A stretch of DNA of 64,000 nucleotides from Cristatella mucedo (taxonomy: Eukaryota > Bryozoa > Phylactolaemata > Cristatellidae): positions 1,144,501 through 1,208,500 of the forward strand of contig WPIO01000074.1 of the NCBI GenBank assembly GCA_009760855.2, given 5' to 3'. How positions within the stretch are numbered: the first letter of the stretch is position 1; each line of letters begins with the position of its first letter. Shown piece after piece: positions 1 through 12,239 of this stretch. The translations under genes and the position numbers were made by a program. The notes beneath the pieces are model-generated. The model did not search any database and was not told the DNA's origin. It saw only the letters and a list, made by a program, of their open reading frames with translations.

Positions 1-165
1 TTCTAGTGGGTAGGTTGTCATCGCAGGGATTGATTCCCTGATCTTGTCTATCTTCTACACAAAGAATCGAGAGAAGCGATCGACTAGATCATCACAAGGA
101 TCATCAGGTAAGGAGCTAATCTGGGAATGGTTGAGGAGATGGTTTATTGTCAACATCAGCATCAC
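1..165 (-). mobile_element. LINE-A fragment, ORF2 linker before the RT domain
   Basis: The reverse complement matches the segment at 53,810-53,955 nearly base for base and belongs between the endonuclease and reverse transcriptase of LINE-A. It carries the same in-frame TAG after the Phe-Phe-Val codons as that copy. It is cut by the window edge on one side and stops abruptly near 165 on the other. Confidence 0.85.
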
Positions 166-240
166 TAAAAGGCTATTTCATTAGGAAACTTAATTTGTGC
201 ACAGCTGATGGATTGAATATTGGCAATCGCGCTTCCTTTG

Positions 241-317
241 CTGTAAATGTATAGCGCCTAGAAAGATATTGAGTGCTCTGCGAGCCCTTTACAAGCGTGT
301 CACTTTTATTATTATAT
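241..317 (+). mobile_element. LINE-A 3' tail relic
   Basis: Contains a diverged form of the conserved LINE-A end: a GCGCC...GAGCCC-type stem followed by an ATT-rich stretch. Only the last ~75 bp of the element is recognisable. Confidence 0.6.
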
Positions 318-1460
318 TCATGGCTAAACTAAGGTTGGCGGTAAAAGACAAGCAAAAAACTCAAATTCCATTGCTCTTTAAGTTTTCTAAAGCTAGACTT
401 GCTTTGTGTGCATATTTAAAATAATCTTCCAGACATTTGCACAGAGTTAAATTCAATTTTTCTGGTAACTGTTGCAAATTCCTCATAGAAAAAGCTCTCT
501 ATTGTATTCAGCTGGTGCTCTACTCAGAAAGTGTGGTTATCTTTCATTTCAATAGCAATTAGTGGCAATTACTGACGCTTTGACCTGATAGATTTTCGGG
601 AGACACTATAAAAGCTTGGGAAGGCATGGACGGGCACTTAAGATAGCACGGTACCTAGAATGATAGTTCCTTTTCAAGAGCCTGCATTAACCTGTTAGGC
701 ACCCTTAGAAGGCTCCAAATGAAGCAGCAATACTAAGGTACATGTTATGGAAATACGTGTGACTTCTTTCAGGGTAACTATTTTCTAGCACATTAGTTAA
801 AATGGCTTAGAATAAAGCTCGTCGAAATTTTATTGATAAATTGCCAAATTGCAATATGCAAAAATCTCTCAAAAGTTTGTTAGGAGAAATAAAATAAGGT
901 CTGTGAGGACCAGGTGCAATTTAACTCATTTCTAAACATTGTCAAATCAATTTGGCGCATCAACGTCATGCGATTGTATCGCTCAAGATTTCAGAGCCAA
1001 AGATCCTGAGAGCATAATTACCAAAAACTTTGAGGCTCGTCAGAGGCACACCCGAATGACCTTTGTCTCATACCTAGGTTGTGCGATGGCATGAGTGTCA
1101 GATAGAGTAACAAACTAAGAGCATGAAATTACCCAGACATTTTCCAAACTAAATCTTGTAAGTGTGAACATGTTTTTCTACTTATTCGGAATAAAAGGCG
1201 TCAATCATAAACGTTTGTATGAGGGCACTATGGTTAATTATTTAACCTCAAGACTAAACATGTAATTTTAGTAAAGTGAAATCACACAAAGGACACCCGA
1301 ATTATTCTACTGCAATCTCAAAATAGATATGTCAGCCATGTTAAAGTCTCTTGTAACCTTCAGTAACGGTGAATCTATAAACTGAGGCATTTAGGTTTCA
1401 AGATTGAAATAAGTTTAGTTAGTAAATACATATCGCTCAACGTTGAGATTACTTCATTTA
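318..1460. other. AT-rich intergenic DNA, nothing recognised
   Basis: No open frame of note, no tandem repeat and no recognisable mobile-element core in either strand. Confidence 0.5.
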
Positions 1461-1464
1461 CAAA

Positions 1465-2130
1465 CGAATGCGTACCGAAAGCCGGTTAGGCTGTGAGCGA
1501 GTTATGCAAAATTCTCCAGCCTAATACTCACATAGTCTTTGTGGCTTTTTGGAGTAACAGACTGAGATGCAGACACACACAGATACAGAAATACTGATAC
1601 GGACGCGGATACGGGTACGGGTATGGACATGGACACGGGTACGGAAACGGACATGCAGATAAGATGCCATGCAGCTTAGTTTTCCTTAGCTCACTAAAAG
1701 CCTGTGCGGCTCTCGGTGCGCATGAGGTAGCCTTCACAGACTTCCCCACATGCGGAAAAGAGGAAGTGATTAGCGTGGCCATGAGTCAGGAGGGCAATCG
1801 AGGAAGTGAGTTGCCCGAAATTGGCAAGTACAGACGGCAGGGAAGGATGTGTCATAGTCGGCAGGGAAGGACGCGGCTTTGTGAGCGTCGCAGGAATTAG
1901 TGCTACAGTCGAAGACTTGCCCAGCAAGGGGTTGCCTCGCCAACGTTCTTCATGCGTCGGTGTAGAGCAGCTGATTAATTGCAGCTCCTCGCGGAGGACC
2001 TGAGGGTACGTGGAGGCTGAAACTAGTGCACAAATCCTGTCAGTTGAATGAATGCACCAAGCCAAAAAAGGTCCTCTTGTTGATTGGTGCATTTCGATTT
2101 CGCTCTGCATCCGTTGATCAGCAACAGCGA
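1465..2130. mobile_element. LINE-B, two 3'-end pieces in opposite orientation around a hexamer repeat
   Basis: At 1,465-1,555 the LINE-B 3' end lies in + orientation (ACAAAG/CTTTGTGGC and CGTACCGAAAGCC segments). At 1,690-2,130 the C-terminal coding region and the same segment recur in - orientation. Between them (about 1,590-1,655) is a degenerate GGTACG/GGACAT hexamer repeat. The - strand piece is comparable to the better copies at 29.4 and 30.4 kb. Both pieces are strongly diverged. Confidence 0.65.
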
Positions 2131-2204
2131 TTCATCGCATCACCCTGCTGAAAGAAGACGCTGAACCCATGACCTAATGACCGAGGTTGTAGCAATGATT
2201 AAAA

Positions 2205-2900
2205 AGATTAGTACAATTGATAAAGCGCCCTCAGAGAACCTATTCTCTTTCTGGGCTCTTTAAATTTACTGCAAAGGAAGCACGAGAGAGTGGTGAGTGA
2301 TAGAATGCATGAAAACCAACACGAATAGCATATTTATGGGTGACACGCTCAGGGTCAGCATGCAAGTGTCGTTTGTGGCAGCATGCAACAGTGTCAGCAC
2401 GCATAAGCACATAAAAAACGAGTCACAGGGACCCACTAAATGCTACGATAAATAGGTGCGTTCTTAATTTTTCAATTTGGTCAAGTCACAGGGTGACATA
2501 GCCTAAGTCGGAAGTAATTTCCAGGCTTTGGGAGCATGCGAACTAAAGGTACGGTCTCAACAGGATTTGAGGTTTGTACAAGGTATAGGTAAGCAATAAG
2601 ATTCCGGAAAGCGGTTGGTACGATGAGTACCCTTGTCGGAGAGTAGACCTGATAGGTAGGCTGATGCCAAAGGATGAAGGGACCTGAAAGTGAGCGACGA
2701 AATCGTGAAGTCGATCCGTTGCTTGACCGGTAGCCTCTGTAGGTCGGCGAGAAGTGTGTGATGTGGCAACTGCGAGGCTCACGACGGGCAAGCCCAGCTG
2801 CAGAGTTTTGCACCAGCTGTGAGCGCCTGGTTGCACATGATTTTAGACCAGCAAGCATCGGTTCGAACCATTCGCTTTTTTTGCGAATAGTCATTGGCTA
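2205..2900 (-). mobile_element. LINE-A, 5'-truncated copy (3' part of ORF2 and 3' UTR)
   Basis: On the - strand it reads degraded forms of the LINE-A carboxy-terminal blocks (a Leu-Gln-Leu-Val-Gln-Asn-like block, then HWLPVKQRID, then a Pro-Ala-Tyr-Leu-Ser block), followed by the 3' UTR and the tail hairpin at 2,222-2,275. Several frameshifts break the frame. Confidence 0.85.
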
Positions 2901-2904
2901 GATC

Positions 2905-4600
2905 TAGCTAAAGAATCCTCAAGAAATTGATGGTGTGGCGGTTCAAGCGAATGAGAACATGGCTGACTACGTTTTCTAAAAGTAAAAATATGGTTACAAC
3001 CTGGCATAAAATTGATTTGCAAGTCCAGGATAGCATTTGAAAAAAGCAGGCAACAGTGATCTCTGTGAAGAGAAAAGAAATTTCTTTTATTAAAACGTTT
3101 TCACTTGATATTAGGAGAAAGTAGTATAAATAAGTGCACACAATTGGAAATGGAAAGACTTAGAATACAAAACTAATTTAACAGAATTTTTCGATTTTCT
3201 GTTTATCCGAAAACTTATTTGAACCGGTTTGACTTCCTACTATGTCTTCAATTTTTGTAATCGAGTTAAAAACCTTTAAAAAGTCTCTGGTTTATCTGTA
3301 CCAAAAATAAAAGCATAGCAACATATACGTTTTATGAGAAAATTCCGCTCAATTTTGTCTGGAAAAATTTACATTTATGTCAATAAACGACACATACCCT
3401 TCAGCTGGTTCTGAGATAATTTCAGGTACTGTATTGCGATTCATTTTTAAGAATGTAGATACTTAGTGCATCGAGCAAATCACACTTCCCGGTGCAGGTG
3501 GTATAAAAATATGGCATTCGAAATTGTTAGTACTTCTTTCCTTGCTTTAAATGCGACTGCTCCAAAACTGCATCATATAAAACGTTTGAAAATGTTAAAA
3601 AACCCAATTTGGTTATGTGAAAGATTCAGTTAAGATGCTGTGACTTCTTGCGAATCCTGCTTCGCCTATGTTACTGCTAAGTCTTGTTAGCATCCACTCA
3701 ATGAAGAAGTGTTATCTATGTAGGCTTGCATTTATTTGCGATTAATCATGCATTCCACGATTCAATGTCTGCACAAAGAAACAGGTCTGAAGTTTCTAGG
3801 ATTACCTGAATATGCCTACGAATAGATAGCAACATGAGGAATGGATTGTATATTAGTGATAATGTACAACCTAAAAGAAGCATGAGCGAATGCTCACTTT
3901 CTGATTAAATAACTTCACTTCCACCAGTTGACTGAAGCTAATATGTCAAGATATATCTTGCAGTGGTTGTGAGAGTCCTGAATTTTCATTCAGTTAACCA
4001 GACAACGAGTAAAGGGTAAAGGGTAAAGTGTAAAGTGTAAAGGCTTCCTTATAAAAGCTTAGGGAGGGTTCCTATTAGAGCCAATAAAGAAGTATAAACA
4101 GGCACCATCATACAGCCAAACACTAGCTCGAATCGAACACTAGAGATTCTGATTAACATTGTACCACTACAATAGTATTTCTGCAAAGTAAAACTTCGGC
4201 CCTGTTAGCCGAATCACTTTTCGTCATCGGCTAGACTTATTGATTGACCTACGTCAACTCTTTGTTCGTGTTCAGCACAGGGCATTTATCGTTGCACAAT
4301 CTCTCAACCGCGGAACCAATTCTTCGGTCATAAATAATACAACTGCTAACTCCAGTAGATATGATTCAATTGGTCAGACATATCAAATATCAGTTTAACC
4401 ATTCTTCGCTGAATAAAGAAAGTAACTAATTGGCTTCAGTTCTCTTATCCCCTCTGATATTGCATTAGGAATATCCTGTCACATTTGTTAATCTCTAATT
4501 GATAATTTTTTGTACATCTATGTATAGTATGTGTGTTGCAGCTGGTAAATTCTTATGGTTTCGGCTTATTTCAATTAAAACTATTAAAATATGCTGTGAA
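2905..4600. other. AT-rich intergenic DNA with a heptamer repeat
   Basis: No gene or element recognised. At 4,010-4,044 there are about five copies of a 7-bp unit of the GTAAAGG/GTAAAGT type. Confidence 0.5.
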
Positions 4601-4604
4601 TTTT

Positions 4605-6915
4605 GAGGTCCAGATATTAATAAGAATGCATTTGATAAAGCTCTCTCGGAGAACTCCATCTCTTTCTAGGCAGTTTAAATTTGCTGAAAAGGGAGCAAGA
4701 TCGAATGGTTAGTGGTTGCATGCTCAAAGACAACAAGACTAACATGGTTATGGGTGACATGCACAGGGTCAGCGTGTAAGTATGATTAGTGGCAGCATGC
4801 ACACTGTCAGCACGCTTAAGCACATAAGGATCAAATCGCATTGACCCACTGAATGCTGTCATGAATAGATGCATTGTTAGTTTTTTTTTAAAGTGGAAAA
4901 GTCAGGAAATGTCTTAAGGCCAGTCGGGAGTGAGCTCCAGGCTTTGATAGCATAGGAACTAAATGCACGGTCTCCGAATTATTTAAGTATTCCGATTTAA
5001 CGATTCCGTGTGAGGTAGAAGGAAACAGGTAGATTCCGAAAACCAAGTGGTACGATGCTTAGCCTAGTGAGAGTAGATCTGACTGGTAGGCTGGAGCCAA
5101 AGAATGAAGGGACTTGAAAGTGACTGACAAATATTTGAAGTAGGTGCGATGATTGAGAGTCACTGCAGGTTGGTGAGGAGTGGTGGGGTGCGGCAACTGC
5201 GACGCTCACGGCAGACAAGGCTAGCTGAGGAGTTTCGCACCAGCTGTAAGCGCCTCGGTGCACAGGCCGGTAGATCAGCAACCAGTGAGCTACATAAATC
5301 AAGACAGGATGTAAGAAATGCATGAGCCAATTTAGTTTCGTTATCCCTGTCTAAAATAGCCCGAATTTAAGCAATGCTATGTAGCTGAAAGTAGGCATAC
5401 TTGACTGTGGCGCTGACGTGGTGGTCTAATGAAAGGTCACTTCGGAACATGCCACCTAGATTGTGTGCCAATTCAAAAGGAGATATGCTGGCAGGGCCGA
5501 TTCTGAGCGTTAGCCTGTCCTATTTCTGAATCACATTTGGTGTGCCTATAACTAGTAAGTTGGTTTTATCATCATTTAATTTCACAATGTTTGCTGCCAT
5601 CCATGTGCGGATGTGACAATACAAGCAGCAAAGAAGTTGACAGAATTCGATGTGCTGGAGAGTTGCTGTGAGGAGTCAACGCAAGTACAACTGAAAGTGA
5701 AAGCCTAGATCGAGCGGGGCGACCACAGCTGCAAGAGGTAGAGTGAAAGCGGCGAAAATAGCTGGGCCCAGCACAGATCCCCGAGGAATGTAAAACTACT
5801 TTCCGATTAAGCAGCCTCTTTTGTGTAACGGCACAAGATCCATTGCGGCTATTGCCGCTGCTTGCAGCAGCAATAATGGATTGCCGCCCGCAGGATTCGA
5901 ACCTACGACCTCGGGACCGAGATCGTAAAAAGTAGCTACCTTATCTTGTGGGCCATCGCAGCTCACCATACCAGGTACCCCATCTTTTAGATGTTCCTCT
6001 GATGATCTTTGCTCGTTCACGTCAATACTTTGGGGTGTCCCCCTGAGATAGGACCTGAACTGTTTCAATGCAGTACCAGTGATGCCCAGGCGAGATGAGG
6101 GGCGCTGAAGAAAGTTTAGTGATCGATAGTATCAAAAGCTGCCGAAATAATTGAGCACCACAGCAGAGAGAGAGCTTAACTAAGTCTGCATTCCTAAGTA
6201 GGTCGTTATACACCCGAAGCAACGCTGACTCTATGGACTAGCGAGCTCTAAAACCAGACCGTAAGTGACAAGCAAGGTTAAAAGTTGCAATATATGAGTT
6301 CAGTTGGCTTGCCACGACTCATCCTAGTGTCTTCAATAGGAACGGTAGAAGGAAGACTGGGTGGTAGTTGCTCAAGTTCTCTTGGTCTTGTGTCGTTAAC
6401 GTGAGACAGACTGACTACAACATTATGAAAGGTGCTGGGAGGCTAATGACATATTGACATATTATTGTTGTTAGTTATTACCTCAATGCATCTTAGAAGC
6501 AGGATAGTGGGAATAAGGTCCAGAAGACTAGTTGTCTTCTTTTCTTTGGATATGAACTTTTAGGAAGAGGTCATTAGTAACCTCCTTGAATGTAGACGTT
6601 AAGCTGCTACATGGAATTGACAGTCAGGATTCCAGACGGTTCTGCCATCTTACGGCTGGACTCTTTGATCGTGTCTATGTTGTTGACAAAGAAGCAAGAG
6701 AAACGCTTAGCTAGATCCTCACGGGGATCACTGGGTAAGGAGCTAACCTGGGAGCGGTTAAGGAGATGATTGATAGTCAACATTGGCATTCTGCATTGTG
6801 CATCTATAGTTCAATAACTTTTTTTTATAAAAGCCAGACATGGCCTTGCTAGGATAAATTGGTAAGATCGGAAGTAGTCCTCGAACCCCTATCGATGTAT
6901 AGTCAGTCCTGATCA
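4605..6915 (-). mobile_element. LINE-A, long degenerate copy interrupted by SINE-2
   Basis: Read on the - strand from 6,915 down to 4,605 it covers the ORF2 linker, the RT domain and the 3' UTR. Recognisable parts are FFVNNID-type linker residues (6,660-6,700), the SIDVN block and the first half of motif B (GVP, about 5,970). A SINE-2 occupies about 5,805-5,960, and the second half of motif B (PRGSVLGP) resumes near 5,790. Many frameshifts and stops mark it as old. It keeps Asn codons where two other copies have a TAG in the linker, so the sense codon is the ancestral state. Confidence 0.85.
5805..5962 (-). mobile_element. SINE-2 inserted in LINE-A motif B
   Basis: On the - strand the tRNA-like head has a B box close to GGTTCGAATCC (near 5,895-5,910), preceded by the palindromic GATCTCGGTCCCGAGGTCG segment typical of this family. 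The conserved body (CTGCAAGCAGCGGC-type, then AAAGAGGCTG) follows. It splits the LINE-A reading frame between GVP and PRGS. Confidence 0.8.
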
Positions 6916-6919
6916 GATT

Positions 6920-7565
6920 GAACTAATTTAAGAAGGGACAACGCTAGGCTACATAGGCTATTAAAAAGCAAGTAGAGCTTGCCAACAAAATAAAAAATCG
7001 GGGAAACCCAGATATATCAACGGAAGTACTTATTAACATTAGTAAGACAAACCCTCACTCAGATGTCCTTCATAGCTATAATGCCAAGCTGATTACATAG
7101 AGCCCTAGGAAAACCGAGTGTCAATACATTCATTTTTTTAAACTCGCTGAAGAATATCTGAGATTTCATGACATGAGCAGTTCTGAAATTGCACAACCAC
7201 GCCGATACGACAGAGATAATGCTCAGACTAGTGGAGCATAAGATAAGCCTCGGTACAAGGTGTTCATCGGCTTTCTGATTGGCTGGTTCTGTTTTTTTTT
7301 TAATTTGATTGGTTCGGCATCCTGAATCGTGCTCAGGCAAGCTCGAAAAACCTCACTGGCACGAAAAATACAAGTCTTCAGTTTAACAACGGAAAGGGTG
7401 GGCGGAACAGCTGGGTCTTCGGTGGATACTTGAAAAATGTAAGTTAATCGCAAGCACATCCAGAATCCTTTAAAGCAATTTCAAAGCTCTTGGTCTCTAC
7501 AGACTGAAGGTCCGATCTTCAAACTAGCTGAATAAATTCTAGAAAAGAGCACGACACATGAAGGT
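6920..7565. other. Intergenic DNA, nothing recognised
   Basis: Overlapping frames on the - strand reach about 90 codons but show no recognisable domain or splice context. Confidence 0.4.
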
Positions 7566-7569
7566 GAGG

Positions 7570-7599
7570 AAACAGTAATGATGACGAGAGAGAAAGAGA

Positions 7600-7664
<65 letters not shown>
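7570..7664. repeat. (GA)n microsatellite
   Basis: Nearly pure GA dinucleotide run with occasional AAAG interruptions. Confidence 0.95.
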
Positions 7665-7670
<6 letters not shown>

Positions 7671-9601
7671 CGGCTAATGCAAAAAGGCCGCATCGATAAA
7701 ATGGTTATAGCAGGTAAAGTGACCTTCGAGCAATAGATGGGTGCTATTAGTCAATTACACGATCGATATTGATCCACTAAAGCTCGGGCAGAAGTATTGC
7801 TTTGACATGGCATCCACTCAGCTGACTACAGACCGATCCGGTGACACCCTGGTTGCGATTTCACCAGAGGAGTGGAAATAGGCCGATATTACAGGAAATG
7901 CAGCTGGCTCATCCAATGAAAAATAGTTTCAGAATAGCGAGCCCTGGTTACGATTAGATGTTAATGGATTTATTTGGCGTGAACCAACTTGATATTAAAG
8001 TGAACAATTAGCCTATACAAACAGCTCATTTATATAGGAGAAGAACGGCTATCACCACCCCTCGCATTGGGCCATCGAGGTATAAATATGATACAATACA
8101 ATTTTTAATAAATAAGGATACAATTTAATTTCAATTTAAGTAGTTTTTTCCAAAAGAAAAGGTTTTGCAGTAATTAAATCGGATCCATTACTCCAAATTG
8201 AATAACATTACGAATGTCAGAAAACGTTTCAACGAAATTCCGTCTTTCCAAAGATAAGTTGAATGCCAATTAACACAAAAAAGATTCAGTGATATCAACG
8301 ATTTTGCTTGCATTTTGAAGATAGCAAGCTATTTGATGAAAAAATGGTCCATTTTCAAGCCCTTATCTTAGCTTTAAAGGAAGAAAAACAGAGAGACTCT
8401 GAGCTCGAATGTATTAATTGAATGAAATGAGTAGCCTTATGCTACGCCGTACGGCAACCTCAGTTCATTAGTACTTTGCATCGAGCATATGGTTTCTCAA
8501 CTGTCTTAAAAATGTGCGGTAAAAATATATGGCAATGCTGTTTTATTTTTGAGGAACGTTGAAGAAGCGAATAGCAATCTTAAACTGGCAACTAGAGATG
8601 ACCGAAAAAGATGTGCCCCGTTTGCAAGCACTTGAGAACATGCAGCATCATAAGACTTTCAGAAGTGTTTTAAGCCCCTTGGGGCCCTAGGAAACCATCC
8701 GAATCCAGCCGTTTGTAATTGAAAGAATGAAACCAATAATTGGTGTCACTAGACGGCCCAACGAAGCGAGGAAGCTCAAGCTGGCGAAAATAATTAGCAA
8801 TTATACCGAAATATTGGCTCTTTACGTCGATAGCAAATTGACTGCTCCTGGAGAGACACTAAAAAGGGATTGTAAGGTCAGTTGTGTTAATAGTTTCAGT
8901 GAGATAGAGGAGAACTTAGACCATAAACCTTGACCTCATTTGAATCGTTTATAAAGCCTCTGCAAACAATCGGAAAGTTAGTTCAGCTGAATTTCTATGG
9001 CAACGTTTCGGATAAACTTCTTCAGTCTTTTGGACCATCATTTATTTATGTGTCTGGGATGAAATTCACACAAATATTGCAGAGAACCTTAGCAGGTTTC
9101 TGGTAATCAATTGTCCAAAAGAATGAAAGAAAATAAAGGAAACAATAAAATCTATGGCAATGAGTTTTTTAAGATAATCGTAGTCTCTGCACGGTAGCTA
9201 CGGACACATGAGCAATGCTTGGTATGGTGGAGCGCTGGGTCTATGCATGTCAGCAAAAGAACTACTTGGCAAGGCTTAGGAGAAACTTAGGTCTTCTCAG
9301 CAAGAGACGGATATTTTTTGATCAGCATAGTTGACTGGCTTGTAGAAGGGGAGGGGCAGAGAGATTGTAGCTTGCATTCAAACACGGAAGAGAGCGGGTG
9401 AAGTCTCTAATCTATTCAATAGTCCCTAAGATGATACGTTGGCTATAATCCCAATGCAAGGATCGGCTTGTAGCCATAATAATGAGACTTCACCTGTTGA
9501 GATTGTCATTTTTTTACTTCTTTTAGAACGTAGTATGCAGTGACGGCATTGCCTAGCATCCCTTAAGCCAAAGCGTGTGTGGCTCTATCACTTAAACCGG
9601 A

Positions 9602-9604
<3 letters not shown>
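7665..9604. other. Intergenic DNA with one unassigned 68-codon ATG frame
   Basis: A + strand ATG frame at 8,727-8,933 is ordinary in composition but matches no family I know. A possible SINE-2 scrap lies near 8,040-8,075. Otherwise nothing is recognised. Confidence 0.35.

Positions 9605-9605
<1 letters not shown>

Positions 9606-9690
<85 letters not shown>
9606..9690. repeat. (GA)n microsatellite
   Basis: Uninterrupted GA dinucleotide run of about 42 units. Confidence 0.97.
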
Positions 9691-9694
<4 letters not shown>

Positions 9695-10877
9695 CACGAA
9701 TTCTTTATAATATTGAATGACCGCGAACCAGGCGCTCTGGCAGAAGCATATCATTCTGCACTAAAGTAAATTACAGAAGTCCAGTTGCACTGTGTCAAGG
9801 ACGCACCTGGAGGACGATGACCCATTAAATTCAAGGTAGTGCAAGGCAGCCGCCAGCCGTCTGCCGTGGAACTCAACAGCGAAAGTATTTATTGTCGCCT
9901 TCGCTGTGAAACGATCCCACAATCTCTGGGCCACCAATGATCCACAAATTGAGCTCGGATTCAGTGGCTGCCAATCAACATGGCGTTCAACGCATGGCTA
10001 CAAAGTCTTGGCTTTAGTGAGCCATCTACTAGCAAGTGCTTAAAATCACGCCCACCAGCCGGATCCCCGTGTACAGCACGAGTAAATATGCTTACTTAGA
10101 ATAGCACATTTTTGCACCACGTGCAAACTGCTACCCGTACCCTACTGTGGTCGGTAACTGTAGCAGGCATGTGATGGTATGATGTCAAGCTAACAAAAAA
10201 GCTGCTTGCACTAAGTAACCAGTCACTCTATGATTCCTGTAAAAATTTGATAGGTGTTTAATCAGTCTGCTTACAGACTGATTAAACACCAATTAAGTCA
10301 TGCAAAGTGTAAGCAAAAGAAGTTATTAATCAAAGTCTTGTTCCTAAAGTCTATTCAATTCCATTTGAGACATTCAATTTATTTGAAAGCCTCAATTTAA
10401 CTGTTGCAAATTCACATGGCGGTTTGCTCAAAACTTCATTATTGACGTTGGTTTACTAAAATAGCTATTAGCAAGCCTAATTGCCATCGTTTTTAAAAAT
10501 TCGAGTGATCAATGTTCGTCTCTCTAATCTGCAGAAAGTATTCAAGTAGTAAATACTACAATTCTGTGTACAGTAAGGCTACTGAATTCTACGACGCCTT
10601 GACTTTTAAAGCTTAGTATAAACTTCCAGTCTGAAGTGACTCTCTTTCTCCATTGAATCCCACACATGACTAAAGGATTTTCAGCAAACTATGATCTCCA
10701 GGTTGTAATATATCAGGGATCATTTTCAAACTGCATACTTAATATTAAAGAAGTTTTTAAGTCAGGAAGTATTATCTTACACGGAATAGCCACTTCATTT
10801 AGCTGAATTTTAAGTCTTTGGTTTCGGTCACTTAATCCCAATATAATTCAATTTTCAATTTAATAACAGCTAATCGA
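9691..10877. other. Intergenic DNA holding one perfect hairpin
   Basis: No gene seen. At 10,253-10,290 a perfect 17-bp inverted repeat (starting GGTGTTTAATC) is closed by a 4-nt loop. Confidence 0.6.
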
Positions 10878-11111
10878 TTATCGCGTTTGCATCTGAGTAG
10901 TGAAGCAGTTGAGTACGACTGTAATCAGGAAAATGCAGAAATAAGCATAAACAAGATTACCTATGGTCTGAGTTGCACAGTAGACCACCAATGCAAACAC
11001 GCCTTCTTTCGTTTGCATGATTTTAGCAACGGAATGCTTTTCAACACGTTCCCTGACTTCGCTTGATGACATCACAATGACTCTGGCCTTCATCGCAACC
11101 GTGAAGACGCC
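10878..11111 (-). CDS. Candidate terminal exon with a membrane segment, unidentified
   Basis: On the - strand an acceptor-like CCTAG ends at about 11,112. An open frame follows with an ATG at 11,093 and a stop at 10,878. The first ~50 residues are basic and helical in character (RERVEKHS, then IMQTKEG). They are followed by a hydrophobic stretch of roughly 35 residues that could span a membrane once or twice. A 42-nt GT-AG pair inside the hydrophobic part (donor near 10,964) keeps the frame, but the unspliced form reads as a more convincing membrane helix. No upstream exon could be joined. It may be the last exon of a membrane protein, a relic, or chance. I do not recognise the family. Confidence 0.25.
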   Translation of the reverse strand, partial: GVFTVAMKARVIVMSSSEVRERVEKHSVAKIMQTKEGVFALVVYCATQTIGNLVYAYFCIFLITVVLNCFTTQMQTR

Positions 11112-11785
11112 CTAGGAATTATTTTCATGCTTAGTTGATACTAGAACTCTGTGAAGCTTTTTCAATGAATTGTTGTTTGAATTTCTGTGGCTTTACATAA
11201 TCTATTTATTGACTTCATCATTCCGATAAAATTTGACTTAAAGTTGCAGGCGGGAAGCGGTTTTTTGCATATGTTTATACATTTTTCGCATCTTGGGGAA
11301 ATTAAAATATCTGATTGAAACATTGCTTGTCTTTCCTTTCAAAATAATGCTTGAGTTTATTAGAGGTTATTTATTTAGATTGATCGTGCTTCTTCATGAG
11401 GCAAAAATAATTTCACGGGTGCAGTTTCAGTAAATAATAACAATTTTTCATAATTGCAATTGGTAGTTTGATCTTCGTCGTATAAGAACTAAAGATCGCT
11501 TCGGGTTTTTTGCAATTTTTCGCAGTAAAAGTACTAACCAAGATTTTGCTACATTTGCAGTAGGTATTGAGCTTAGGCGATATTGCAAAAGCATATAAGT
11601 ATGGCGCTTGCTTCTATCTGCCTTAACAAGCAGGTGAGTAGACACTCAGTCAGGACCAATTGCCATCACAAATTGTTGTTAGTAAAACGGAGGTCACCAA
11701 GCCCAGCTATGAATGCTAATCACAGTGAAAGAAGCCGATTGACAGTCGCACTGGGACCGCTGAGCAGGACCGATAGAAATGTCAA
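11112..11785. other. AT-rich DNA, nothing firm
   Basis: An ATG followed by eleven codons and a GTGAGT donor at 11,601-11,636 (+) is a possible first exon, but no promoter or continuation was found. Confidence 0.3.
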
Positions 11786-11786
11786 G

Positions 11787-11960
11787 GCCGATTTAACAGC
11801 CTCACTTGTGTGGTGGCAGAGCAGTCTCCGCGGCTATCATCGCTGCTTGTAGTGGTGAACATCGAACGCATTGCCCACGACGTGACTCGAATCAACGACC
11901 TCGGTCAGGAAGAGTCTTTAGTACTCCCGGGCTTTCGCCCAGCGGCTAATACGTCTGCTC
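11787..11960 (-). mobile_element. SINE-2 copy
   Basis: The - strand shows the family body (TACAAGCAGCGATGATAGCC, then GAGGCTGTTAAATC at 11,795) and a degenerate tRNA-like head with a GACCTCGGTC segment near 11,895. Confidence 0.7.
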
Positions 11961-12239
11961 TAGGCTATCTCTGCTAAATTTTTGCCCACTCGGCTAGGCG
12001 TCGTGCCAACCACTTTCCTAACTCTGGTTAAAGTATTCGTCGTGCATCTAACAAACATCGGCTCCTTAGGAGACCATGCCACTAATTGCCATGCTCCTAA
12101 ATTGTATCCCGCTGATGTCACAGCATCTTTTTGTTGGAAGGTAAATATAATGAAACTATGAATTTTAAAAGATATTAAAATTTCTCGGAAGGAAGGACTT
12201 CAACGCATAGTGACACACTTTGAATGCTAGCACGTAGAA

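Noticed and set aside
7570-9690. CRISPR-like or telomeric repeats in the dinucleotide and heptamer runs
   Set aside because: Units are simple GA or GTAAAGG tracts with no spacers and no match to a canonical telomere unit.
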